Shown: positions 14,583-21,675 of the stretch, piece after piece
Position numbering within the stretch: the first letter of the stretch is position 1
How the letters are laid out: each line of letters begins with the position of its first letter
NCBI GenBank assembly: GCA_031288215.1
Contig: JAITRV010000087.1
Span: 1-21,977, forward strand
DNA length: 21,977 nucleotides
From: Spirochaetaceae bacterium
Lineage (GTDB): Bacteria > Spirochaetota > Spirochaetia > Treponematales > Breznakiellaceae
Direction of reading: 5' to 3'
Program-made: the position numbers and the translations under genes
The notes under the pieces: generated by a model
Databases searched by the model: none
What the model saw: the letters and a program-made list of their open reading frames with translations, nothing else
What the model was told of the DNA's origin: nothing

Positions 14583-15467
14583 ATGTATACCCTTAAAAAT
14601 GAAGGAATTTTCAAAATGTCCAAGGATAATCCTCCTGCCCTGCGGGTGCCGGATAAATCCACTGTGGAATTTGAAACCCTCGACTGTTTTTCGAATCAGC
14701 TCAAAGAGGAATCCCGGCAGATCGATACCCTGGATTGGAACCGGATTAACCCCGCTACCGGCCCGGTATATGTGGAAGGGGCAGAGATCGGGGACGCCCT
14801 GAAGATTTCCATTCTTTCTATTGAATTACCGGAATGGGGAACCATGGTGGCTATCCCGGACAACGGGGTCTTGGGGAGCCTCATCCCGGAAAGCCAGATT
14901 AAACGGCTGCCGATAAAGAACGGCCTGGTACAATTTTCGCCGTCCATCTTCCTGCCCGTGTCTCCTATGATAGGGGTTATCGGCGTTGCCCCGGAAAGCG
15001 GCGAGATTTTCTGCGGGGAGCCGGGAAACCACGGCGGCAATATGGACACCACGAGGATTGCCCCCGGTGCGGTCCTGTACCTGCCGGTATACCACCGGGG
15101 CGCCTTGCTTGCCCTGGGGGATGTGCACGCCGTCATGGGGGATGGGGAGATTATGGTGAGCGGCGTCGAGGTTCCCGCCCGGGTTACCGTCACCCTGGAA
15201 GTGGTCAAAAACGCCGGGGTGAAGCTTCCCCTGCTTGAAGACCGGAGCGTGTGCGCCGCCATTGCCTCCGACGAGGACGTTGAACGGGCGGTCTTTGAGG
15301 CGACTGCCGCCATGGCCGCAATCCTGATGAAAAAACGGGGCCTCTCCTTCAATGAGGCGGGAATGCTGCTCAGCGCCGCGGGGAAGCTCTGTTTTTGCCA
15401 GATAGTGGATCCCAAACGGACGGTACGGATGGAGGTTCCTAAAACCATCCTGAGCGGCCTTATATGA
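14583..15467 (+). CDS. Acetamidase/formamidase family amidohydrolase
   Basis: A cytoplasmic 294-residue member of the FmdA/AmdA family, which hydrolyses short amides such as formamide or acetamide to ammonia and the acid. Family segments include VEFETLDCFSNQ (about 29-40), INPATGPVYVEGAEIGDALKISI (about 55-77), FCGEPGNHGGNMDT (about 144-157) and LALGDVHAVMGDGEIMVSGVEVPA (about 177-200), with the His and Asp residues expected at the metal site. GGGGAGG lies 5 bp before the ATG at 14583, and the MYTL start is typical of the family. It closes the peptide-utilisation operon and would release ammonia for the glutamine synthetase downstream. The exact substrate cannot be told from sequence; a role on another small amide is possible. 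Confidence 0.88.
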   Translation: MYTLKNEGIFKMSKDNPPALRVPDKSTVEFETLDCFSNQLKEESRQIDTLDWNRINPATGPVYVEGAEIGDALKISILSIELPEWGTMVAIPDNGVLGSLIPESQIKRLPIKNGLVQFSPSIFLPVSPMIGVIGVAPESGEIFCGEPGNHGGNMDTTRIAPGAVLYLPVYHRGALLALGDVHAVMGDGEIMVSGVEVPARVTVTLEVVKNAGVKLPLLEDRSVCAAIASDEDVERAVFEATAAMAAILMKKRGLSFNEAGMLLSAAGKLCFCQIVDPKRTVRMEVPKTILSGLI

Positions 15468-15506
15468 GCGGGGGCCGGGGAATTCCCTGTTTCCCTGCGG
15501 CAATTT

Positions 15507-15602
15507 ATGCAAAAATGTAGGAATTTGCCGGTTTCATACATTTATGTAGAAAATTCCCCCTTAACCCTTTCCGCATTTTAATATAAAGATACATAAAGGT
15601 AG
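15507..15602 (+). promoter_or_regulatory. Three palindromic sites upstream of glnN (probable enhancer)
   Basis: Sites are ATGCA-AAAA-TGTAG (15507-15520), ATACA-TTTA-TGTAG (15536-15549) and ATACA-TAAA-GGTAG (15589-15602). The centres of the first two are 29 bp apart, nearly the same spacing as the pair before amtB. The first is enclosed by a CGGCAA/TTGCCG stem (15498-15503 with 15525-15530). They lie about 230-310 bp upstream of the expected glnN start site. Confidence 0.55.
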
Positions 15603-15677
15603 CTCTTTGCGCCCGTTTCTATCATTCCCCAGGGCTCTGTCCCTCCTATTCCTCCCCGGGGGCTTTCCTGAATCGAT

Positions 15678-15785
15678 ATAACGAGCTTTTTCTCGTTATT
15701 TTCAATAATAAACAGGGTGATTCCTCCTTCCGGGCCCTTGAGGGCCGGAATTGGCGCGGCCTGCCGGGAATTCTTTTTCCGGCAG
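15678..15785 (+). other. Hairpin cluster between glnN enhancer sites and promoter
   Basis: Three stem-loops lie in this gene-free stretch: ATAACGAG/CTCGTTAT (15678-15699, 6-nt loop, followed by TTTTC), an imperfect TTCCGGGCCC/GGGCCGGAA (15728-15750), and CTGCCGG/CCGGCAG (15761-15785). The first could terminate readthrough from the formamidase operon. No coding region is seen in 15468-15845. Confidence 0.45.
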
Positions 15786-15797
15786 CGGCCCCGGACT

Positions 15798-15813
15798 TGG
15801 CACGGTTATTGCT
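15798..15813 (+). promoter_or_regulatory. Sigma-54 promoter of glnN
   Basis: TGGCACG-GTTA-TTGCT matches the RpoN consensus exactly, with GG (15799-15800) and GC (15811-15812) 10 bp apart. It lies 32 bp before the glnN ATG, predicting a start near 15824. Confidence 0.92.
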
Positions 15814-15845
15814 AGATCATAATTATCAATTTATTTGGAGGAAAC

Positions 15846-17966
15846 ATGAGTTCTGTCGATTTTACCAAGATCCCCGTAGCCGAAATATATGGCTCCAACT
15901 GCTTTTCCAACGCCCTGATGAAGGAGCGCTTGCCCAAAAATATCTATAAGGAGATCCTCGCGGTCCAGGCCGGCCGGAAAGAGCTGACCCTGGAAGTGGC
16001 CGAAGTAGTGGCCGCGGTCATGCGGGATTGGGCCCTCTCCAAGGGGGCCAGCCACTATACCCACTGGTTCCACCCCCTCACGGGGCTTACCGCGGAAAAA
16101 CACGATTCCTTTATCGCCCCCACCTCCGACGGCGGGGTGATCATGGAGTTTTCCGGGAAAGAGCTTATCAAGGGTGAGCCCGATGCCTCGAGCTTCCCCT
16201 CAGGAGGGCTGCGGGCCACCTTTGAGGCCCGGGGCTATACCGCCTGGGACGTAACCAGTCCCGCCTTCCTCAAGCAGGACCAGACCGGCACCACCCTCTG
16301 CATCCCCACGGCCTTCATCAGCTACTACGGCCAGGCCCTGGACAAAAAGGTGCCCCTCCTCAAATCCACCGACGCCCTGAACATTCAGGCCCTCCGGGTC
16401 CTGCGGGCCCTGGGGAACGAGAGTTCCCAGCGGGTGTTTACCACCGTGGGACCCGAGCAGGAATACTTCCTGATAGATAAACAATTCTATGACCGGCGTT
16501 CTGACCTGATGCTCACCGGCAGGACCGTCTTCGGCGCCCTCCCCGCCAAGGGGCAGGAGATGGAGGATCACTACTTCGGGGCCATCAAGGAACGGGTCGC
16601 CGCCTTTATGCGGGAACTCAACACGGAACTCTGGAAGGTCGGCATCCCCGCGAAGACCCAGCACAACGAGGTGGCCCCCAATCAGTTTGAGATTGCCCCG
16701 GTATTTGCCAACAGCACCGCGGCGGTGGACGCCAACCAGTTGGTGATGGAAACCATCCGGAGCGTCGCCCGGCGGCACGGCCTGGAGGCCCTGCTCCACG
16801 AAAAGCCCTTCGCCGGGGTGAACGGTTCCGGGAAGCACAACAACTGGTCCATCGCCACCGATGACGGGATCAACCTCTTTGAGCCCGGGGAGAATCCCGC
16901 GTCCAACGCCCGGTTCCTCCTCTTTGCCGCCGCGGTGGTGGAAGCGGTGGATCGCTACGCCCTGCTGATCCGGGCCTCCGTGGCGACCTCCGGAAACGAT
17001 CACCGCCTGGGCGCCAACGAGGCTCCCCCGGCCATCGTCTCCGTTTTCTTTGGCGGCCCCCTGACGGAGATCTTCGACAATATCGCCGAGGGGAAAAGCG
17101 GCGCCACGAACGGCGGCGGGGCTACCATCAAAATCGGCGTAACGAGCCTCCCGGCCCTGCCTCTGGACGTTTCCGACCGGAACCGGACCAGCCCCTTCGC
17201 CTTTACGGGAAATAAATTCGAATTCCGCATGGTGGGTTCCTCCCAGTCCATCGCGACTCCCAATACCTACCTCAATGTGGCGGTTGCCCAGGTGCTTTCG
17301 GAATTTGCCGATAAGCTGGAAAAAGCCGCCGATAAGAATGAAACCATTCATACTATCATCAAAGAATCCTACTCCAAGCACCGGAAGGTGATATTCAACG
17401 GAAACAACTACGCCGATGAATGGGTCCGGGAAGCGGAACGCCGGGGGCTCCCCAACGTAAAGAACACCGTGGATGCCCTGACCGTTCTGACCCAGAGCGA
17501 AACCGTTTCCCTCTTTGAGAACCACAAGGTCCTCACCAAGGAAGAACTGGAAAGCCGCTACCATATCTACCTGGAAAAGTATTCCAAGCAGATCAACATC
17601 GAAGCGGGGGTTACCATAGACCTGGCCCGCCGGAGCATCTTCCCCTCGGTCAGCGCCTATGCCGCTGAGCTGGCCCGGGACGCCGCTGCCCTGGCCGCCA
17701 TCGGCGCGGTGAGCGTGCCCCAGGAGAAGCGGGCCAAGCGGATTGCGGAACTCTCCGCGGAACTCTTCGACGAGACCGGGAAGCTGGAAACCGTCCTGGC
17801 CGAGGCCCAGGAAACCGAAGAGCCCTTTGCCCAGGCCAAGGTCTACTACGAGAAGGTCCGCCCGGGGATGGATGCGGTCCGTTCCAAGGCGGATGCCCTG
17901 GAAAAACTGGTGTCCAAGGACGCCTGGCCCTTCCCGGGCTACGAGGATCTGCTGTTTAAGCTGTAA
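15846..17966 (+). CDS. glnN: Glutamine synthetase type III
   Basis: A cytoplasmic enzyme making glutamine from glutamate, ammonia and ATP. The 706-residue length and motifs are those of GSIII rather than the shorter GSI or GSII: HWFHPLTGLTAEKHDSFI (about 76-93), FPSGGLRATFEARGYTAWD (about 117-135), KTQHNEVAPNQFEIAPVF, GVNGSGKHNNWS and ANEAPPAIVSVFFGG, then FTGNKFEFRMVGSSQSIATP. The C-terminal 200 residues form the helical GSIII-specific tail. TTTGGAGGAA precedes the ATG. It is transcribed from its own sigma-54 promoter. GSIII lacks the adenylylation loop of GSI-beta, so transcriptional control by the NifA-like activator is probably the main switch. No glutamate synthase gene is in the window. 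Confidence 0.97.
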   Translation: MSSVDFTKIPVAEIYGSNCFSNALMKERLPKNIYKEILAVQAGRKELTLEVAEVVAAVMRDWALSKGASHYTHWFHPLTGLTAEKHDSFIAPTSDGGVIMEFSGKELIKGEPDASSFPSGGLRATFEARGYTAWDVTSPAFLKQDQTGTTLCIPTAFISYYGQALDKKVPLLKSTDALNIQALRVLRALGNESSQRVFTTVGPEQEYFLIDKQFYDRRSDLMLTGRTVFGALPAKGQEMEDHYFGAIKERVAAFMRELNTELWKVGIPAKTQHNEVAPNQFEIAPVFANSTAAVDANQLVMETIRSVARRHGLEALLHEKPFAGVNGSGKHNNWSIATDDGINLFEPGENPASNARFLLFAAAVVEAVDRYALLIRASVATSGNDHRLGANEAPPAIVSVFFGGPLTEIFDNIAEGKSGATNGGGATIKIGVTSLPALPLDVSDRNRTSPFAFTGNKFEFRMVGSSQSIATPNTYLNVAVAQVLSEFADKLEKAADKNETIHTIIKESYSKHRKVIFNGNNYADEWVREAERRGLPNVKNTVDALTVLTQSETVSLFENHKVLTKEELESRYHIYLEKYSKQINIEAGVTIDLARRSIFPSVSAYAAELARDAAALAAIGAVSVPQEKRAKRIAELSAELFDETGKLETVLAEAQETEEPFAQAKVYYEKVRPGMDAVRSKADALEKLVSKDAWPFPGYEDLLFKL

Positions 17967-17983
17967 AGGGCATCGGAACGATT

Positions 17984-18012
17984 GCAGCCCCGGCCTGATA
18001 AGCCGGGGCTGC
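17984..18012. terminator. Perfect hairpin between convergent glnN and tatD
   Basis: GCAGCCCCGGC (17984-17994) pairs perfectly with GCCGGGGCTGC (18002-18012) around a 7-nt loop, in the 89-bp gap between convergent genes. It is very stable but lacks a T-run on either side, so it may act as a bidirectional barrier or 3'-end protector rather than a classical intrinsic terminator. Confidence 0.65.
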
Positions 18013-18055
18013 ATCCTGAGGACCCGCCCGGCATGTTCCGGGGCTACGGGCCCCC

Positions 18056-18871
18056 TTACCCCCAGGGCCCGAAGAGGGCCTGAACGTTTTGGGCAATCCG
18101 CTCCCGCAGTTCTCCGGGATCGGCCTTCCGCAGTTCCCCGGCCAGGCGGTAGACTTCCGCCACCATCCCCGGATCCGCGGGTTTGCCCCGGTGGGGGACC
18201 GGGGCCAGGAAGGGGGAATCGGTTTCCAGGACCAGCCGGTCGCCGGGAACGTACAGGAGGGCCTCCCGAAGGGCGGCGGTGTTCTTGTAGGTGATGGTCC
18301 CGGCAAAGGAGAGATAATACCCCATATCGAGAAAGGTCTTCGCCTCGGCAACGCCGTAGGAGAAACAGTGGATCACCCCCCGGAGGCCCGGATACCGGGA
18401 GAGCGCCTCGGCGGTCTCCTCCGCCGCCTCCCGGGAGTGGATGATGATGGGGAGGCCCAGCCGCCCGGCCAGGTCCAACTGTGCCTCCAGCAGTTCCCGT
18501 TCTCCGCGGATCAGGGCCTCCTCCTTATTCCAATGCCGGTCCAGGCCGCATTCCCCCACTGCCGCCACCAGCCCCCCCGCCGCCTCCCGGATGTGGCGTT
18601 CCAGGATCGCCGCCTGTTCCGCCCGGGCGGCGATGGCCTCTTCCCAGGGCCATATCCCCGCGCCGAACCGGACCTTTTCAAACCGGGAATAGGCCTCGAT
18701 CCGGCCCCTGAGGTCATCGGCTTTGGTCCCGATGTCGATGATCCCCCCAAAGCCCGCCGCAAACAACTCATCCAGGCGTTCTTCCACGGGAATGCCCCGG
18801 TCTGCTATCATGGACAGGTGGGCGTGGGTATCGATGAGGCCGCTCCTATAGTTCTCGCTGTTTTGCTGCAT
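18056..18871 (-). CDS. tatD: TatD-family metal-dependent hydrolase/DNase
   Basis: A 271-residue TIM-barrel metallohydrolase of the TatD family, associated with 3'-5' exonuclease and DNA-repair activity. Metal ligands are visible in order: IDTHAHL with His16 and His18, GECGLD with Glu107, IIHSREA with His145, VIHCFS with His168, and LETDSPFLAP with Asp218. The N-terminus is slightly longer than usual because of MQQNSENYRSG. It is transcribed toward glnN and starts only 6 bp from the -35 of the divergent tRNA-Leu promoter. TatD, YcfH and YjjV cannot be separated from sequence alone. Confidence 0.93.
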   Translation of the reverse strand: MQQNSENYRSGLIDTHAHLSMIADRGIPVEERLDELFAAGFGGIIDIGTKADDLRGRIEAYSRFEKVRFGAGIWPWEEAIAARAEQAAILERHIREAAGGLVAAVGECGLDRHWNKEEALIRGERELLEAQLDLAGRLGLPIIIHSREAAEETAEALSRYPGLRGVIHCFSYGVAEAKTFLDMGYYLSFAGTITYKNTAALREALLYVPGDRLVLETDSPFLAPVPHRGKPADPGMVAEVYRLAGELRKADPGELRERIAQNVQALFGPWG

Positions 18872-18876
18872 ACTTC

Positions 18877-18905
18877 TTGACCTTACCCGATACCCCTGAT
18901 ATTAT
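18877..18905 (+). promoter_or_regulatory. Sigma-70-type promoter of tRNA-Leu
   Basis: TTGACC (18877-18882) and TATTAT (18900-18905) are spaced by exactly 17 bp, placing the start near 18912, 26 bp before the mature tRNA. Confidence 0.75.
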
Positions 18906-18937
18906 GCAAGGGAGAGACACGGGTTCGCCGCGCAAGA

Positions 18938-19020
18938 GCCGAGATGGTGGAATGGTAGACACCGGAGACTTAAAATCTCCTCCCCGTAAGGGGGTACGGG
19001 TTCAAATCCCGTTCTCGGCA
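18938..19020 (+). tRNA. tRNA-Leu (anticodon UAA)
   Basis: An 83-nt class II tRNA. Acceptor GCCGAGA (18938-18944) pairs with TCTCGGC (19013-19019), with A73 as discriminator. The anticodon stem GGAGA/TCTCC encloses the loop CTTAAAA, with TAA at 18971-18973. A long variable arm TCCCCGTAAGGGGG and a T-arm ACGGG-TTCAAAT-CCCGT are present. CCA is not encoded. A hairpin (ATTCCTTA-TCCTG-TAAGGAAT, 19028-19048) lies just downstream, with a T-run 14 bp later. A recombinase pseudogene follows, which suggests this tRNA was an integration site. Confidence 0.97.
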
Positions 19021-19132
19021 CAAGTTCATTCCTTATCCTGTAAGGAATTACGAAACGGCCTTTTTTCTGATTCCCGTGGATTGCCCGGCATCGTGCACCT
19101 ATCGCGCATTTATTTTTTGCTGAGGTGATGCC

Positions 19133-20326
19133 ATGTCAAGACCGCAAAAACCGTTTACCACCCCGCCGTGGAGATTCAAAGACGTTCCAGTTAACCATAA
19201 CCCCGGCCTCTGGGCTTCCGGCCAAAATTTGCCGGGAGTGGCGCCGGAAGAGTTTCCAGGACCTGCCGGATGAGCTGTCCCAATACCGGAACCCAAAGAC
19301 GAAGGCCGCCACGGAGGCCGGCGCTTTCGCTCTCATTCGGTATCTGGGTAAGATGCTTGAGGAAAACTATGCCCGGAGGGTTCCCGATGACGATATCACC
19401 GTGGGACAATGGATTGAAAAGTTTGTCAATATTGAGACGAGCCCGCGAACAGGCCGTAACGCCGCAAAAAACCGCCCCTATTCTCCGGCTACGCTGGACA
19501 TCTATAGAACTTACTTCAATACCCATATCAAGGATGATCCTTTTGCCAAAATAAAAATGGCTGAGGTAGAGGAGGAAGACGTTACGGTCTTTACCAACCG
19601 CCTTTCTTTAAAGAAAAAGAAGAACGGCAAGCCGTTGGGAGGAACCAGAACCGCTGCCGGGTTATTATCTTTATCCGTATGGCCTTTAAGGAATACCAAA
19701 AAAAGCATAAACGGTGGGTAAATCCATTTATAGACCTTGATCCGCCGCAACTTAATACCGGGGAACGCGATGCCTTGCCCGAGGACGAGGTTCTCAAGTT
19801 ATTTGCCCCTGGGGTTCTGAGGGATACGATGGAACCGGCCGTCTGCGCGATCATGTTCCTTTCAGGCCTGAGACGGGCGGAGATTGCCGCGCTCAAGCCG
19901 GGCTGCCTTGACCGGCATACTCCTAAAACCACCGTTAAGAACGCCCGGCAAAAATATGATAGCAAGGACCGGGTATTTGGCCCAACGAAAAGCAAGAAGG
20001 AACGGGATGCTCCCTTTGACCCTATTCTTCAACAGGCCATAAAAAAGATCCGGGAAGAAAATGGACAACACGAATATGTTTTCTGCCATCCTGATGGAAG
20101 CATTCTAAAACCATCGTGGATACGGCGCCGATTTCCGCAATGGCTGAAACGTGCTGGTATTGAATTGGGGGGAAGGGAAATTGTATCGCATAGCGCCCGG
20201 CATTCCTTGGCATCCCTGCTGGAAGAAAGGGGCATATCCCTGCGGTACATCCAGGAAATGTTAGGCCACTCGGACTTAAATAAAATAGGTAATCCCCCGG
20301 CTTTGCCGGGGACCCCCAAAGTTTGA
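19133..20326 (+). pseudogene. Tyrosine recombinase/phage integrase, frameshifted and truncated
   Basis: A site-specific recombinase remnant directly after tRNA-Leu. GAGGTG precedes the ATG at 19133 (MSRPQKPFTTPP). Around 19160-19172 the reading must skip one base to continue as RRGDSKTFQLTITPASGLPAKICREW, and near 19650-19660 it shifts back to reach MAFKEYQKKHKRWVNPF. The N-terminal SAM-like core-binding domain (VGQWIEKF...TLDIYRTYFNTHI) and much of the catalytic domain remain: the first Arg in FLSGLRRAEIAAL, HSARHS as the H-x-x-R motif, and LGHSDL. The frame then runs into IS200 left-end sequence after LNKI and stops at 20326, so the catalytic Tyr is missing. Two frameshifts plus truncation make it almost certainly inactive. 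Confidence 0.88.
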
Positions 20327-20348
20327 CATTTCCGGGAGTATAAAATAA

Positions 20349-20389
20349 CCTCCTGTCAGTGAACCAACTCAAAGTTCAAAGACAGGAGG
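20349..20389 (+). promoter_or_regulatory. Shine-Dalgarno-sequestering hairpin of tnpA
   Basis: CCTCCTGTC (20349-20357) pairs perfectly with GACAGGAGG (20381-20389), burying the AGGAGG ribosome-binding site 4 bp before the tnpA ATG. An inner TGAAC/GTTCA stem extends it. IS200 elements are known to repress transposase translation with a 5' leader structure of this kind. Confidence 0.75.
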
Positions 20390-20393
20390 CACA

Positions 20394-20831
20394 ATGCAAG
20401 ACATGAATAGTCTAACCCACAGCGTGTGGGTTTGCAAGTATCATGTGGTATGGATACCAAAATACCGAAAGAAAAAACTCTACGGTGATATAGCAAAATA
20501 TTTGGGGGAGACCTTCCACGAGTTGGCGCGGCAAAGGGAGAGCCGGATAGTAGAAGGGCATATATGTCCAGATCATATCCATATGCTCATAGAGATACCG
20601 CCAAAATACGCTGTGGCCCAGGTGATAGGATATATCAAGGGGAAAAGCGCCATATCCATAGCCCGGACCTATATGGGGCGGAAGCAAAACGTCACAGGAG
20701 AAAACTTCTGGGCAAAAGGATATTATGTCTCAACGGTGGGCCGGGATGAAGAAAGCATCAAGAAGTATATCCGGGAACAGGAAGCAGAAGACAAACGGCT
20801 GGATCAGTTGGAACTGTTCAAAGACAGCTAA
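20394..20831 (+). CDS. tnpA: IS200-type HUH (Y1) transposase TnpA
   Basis: A single-strand DNA transposase of 145 residues, full length for the family. The HUH motif is HIH (61-63) in EGHICPDHIHMLIEIP. The catalytic Tyr is expected at 125 in ESIKKYIREQE on the helix following GYYVSTVGRDEE. The N-terminus HSVWVCKYHVVWIPKYRKKKLYG is the standard IS200 start. The gene appears intact, so the element may still move, although its translation is probably held low by the leader hairpin. An alternative ATG lies at 20403, but the Shine-Dalgarno spacing favours 20394. Confidence 0.96.
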   Translation: MQDMNSLTHSVWVCKYHVVWIPKYRKKKLYGDIAKYLGETFHELARQRESRIVEGHICPDHIHMLIEIPPKYAVAQVIGYIKGKSAISIARTYMGRKQNVTGENFWAKGYYVSTVGRDEESIKKYIREQEAEDKRLDQLELFKDS

Positions 20832-20937
20832 CAACCACAGCCGCCTTTAGGCGGCTCATACATCAACCGCTTTGAGCGGTTCACAAAAACAAGCCGCCGG
20901 TTTTACCGGCGGTGTTTGACAGACACAGTTTGAAATT

Positions 20938-21049
20938 TTACCACCAAGGCCGAAGGCCAGGCGAAAAGGCGCACGAAGGAGGAATAAAATTAGGAGAGCC
21001 GGCCCTTTGTGTACCTTTTGTGCGCTGGCCAAATGGCCTTCGTGGTTAA
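20938..21049. repeat. Long imperfect palindrome downstream of the IS
   Basis: The left arm, beginning TTTACCACCAAGGCC (20938), and the right arm, ending GGCCTTCGTGGTTAA (21049), are imperfect reverse complements over roughly 45 bp each. Shared blocks are ACCAC, AAGGCC, GGCCA, AAAAGG and CAC-AAGG. The apex is AT-rich (AATAAAATTAG). No coding frame fits. It looks like a dispersed palindromic repeat rather than an IS end, because it lies beyond the last IS hairpin. Confidence 0.5.
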
Positions 21050-21090
21050 TATTCTTCATTTCTGGTTTCTCTCTTACCCGGCTGTATAGC

Positions 21091-21459
21091 TCAATCAAGG
21101 TACAACCCTGAATTTACCGAACTTTCAACCGGTTTTGGAACAAGCTCGAGTACCTTTGTGATTTTTGGTTCCCCGGTTCCGTCTATGTCCGGGAGTGCGC
21201 CCTGGTCAGGAAACGGCCTTTGAGCGCTTATTACGCGCTTATGGTTCAATCTTCTTTTTTCAAGTTCTATGTCATAATCGCAATTCAGGGCATCTAAAAC
21301 CTTGGAACCTTGGGAAATCAAACCCAAAAGCATGTCGCATACCGTTACTGCTTCTCCCTCGGTAAGGCCAACATCAGCTTTGATTAAAATGTCCAACAAA
21401 GATTCAGCATGAATTAAACTACCGTGAGCCTCGTTTACGGTTTTGCGGGTAACTGTCAT
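21091..21459 (-). CDS. Hypothetical protein, mainly helical, 122 aa
   Basis: I do not recognise this protein. The N-terminal 65 residues (HAESLLDILIKADVGLTEGEAVTVCDMLLGLISQGSKVLDALNCDYDIE) look amphipathic-helical, possibly a two- or three-helix bundle. The C-terminal half (about 70-122) is polar and proline-rich (FPDQGALPDIDGTGEPKITKVLELVPKP) and probably disordered. There is no signal peptide or membrane segment. A good GGAAGGGAG ribosome-binding site precedes the ATG at 21459, which is why I accept it as real. It is divergent from the MerR-family gene. Its position beside recombinase and IS remnants suggests accessory, mobile-element-derived cargo. Confidence 0.6.
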   Translation of the reverse strand: MTVTRKTVNEAHGSLIHAESLLDILIKADVGLTEGEAVTVCDMLLGLISQGSKVLDALNCDYDIELEKRRLNHKRVISAQRPFPDQGALPDIDGTGEPKITKVLELVPKPVESSVNSGLYLD

Positions 21460-21625
21460 TGTTCGCTCCCTTCCGGGAAACCTTACGCCGCCGTTTTACC
21501 CACTCGGGGACATCGGCCAGGGGGCATATATCCTCATAGTTGGACAGGAGGGTAATAATAGCCTTACAAAAGTATAGTAATATGTTAATTTTATACCTTT
21601 TTTTTAAAAATTTTACCAAAAACAC

Positions 21626-21656
21626 TTGATCTGGTGTTTACTCCAGACAGTAGATT
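21626..21656 (+). promoter_or_regulatory. MerR-type promoter with 19-bp spacer and operator
   Basis: TTGATC (21626-21631) and TAGATT (21651-21656) are separated by 19 bp, the overlong spacer typical of promoters that MerR-family proteins activate by DNA distortion. The spacer holds the dyad TCTGG-N8-CCAGA (21630-21647), almost symmetric across its whole length. It lies 19 bp before the merR-family ATG, so autoregulation is likely. Confidence 0.7.
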
Positions 21657-21675
21657 TTAAATGAATGGAGGCCAT

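Larger units (their letters stand above)
20285..20935 (+). mobile_element. IS200/IS605-type insertion sequence (tnpA only)
   Basis: A single Y1 transposase gene is flanked by subterminal hairpins rather than terminal inverted repeats. Left-end hairpin: CCCCGGC-TTT-GCCGGGG (20295-20311), followed by GTTTGACA (20321). Right end: AGCCGCC/GGCGGCT (20839-20856), AACCGC/GCGGTT (20865-20881) and CCGCCGG-TTTTA-CCGGCGG (20894-20912), again followed by GTTTGACA (20914). Exact tips are not determinable by eye, so the limits are approximate. The element interrupts the recombinase pseudogene. No tnpB accompanies it. Confidence 0.8.

Noticed and set aside
16200..18014. Long minus-strand open frame opposite glnN
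   Set aside because: Antisense shadow of a gene identified by many GSIII motifs.
18877..19128. Open frame through the tRNA-Leu gene
   Set aside because: The sequence is accounted for by the promoter and tRNA; the peptide is a translation of the tRNA itself.
21419..21625. Small minus-strand frame (68 codons) overlapping the orphan gene start
   Set aside because: The middle (NYEDICPLADVPEWVKRRRK) looks protein-like and could be a gene remnant, but the start is AT-rich, lacks a ribosome-binding site and overlaps the better-supported 122-residue gene out of frame.
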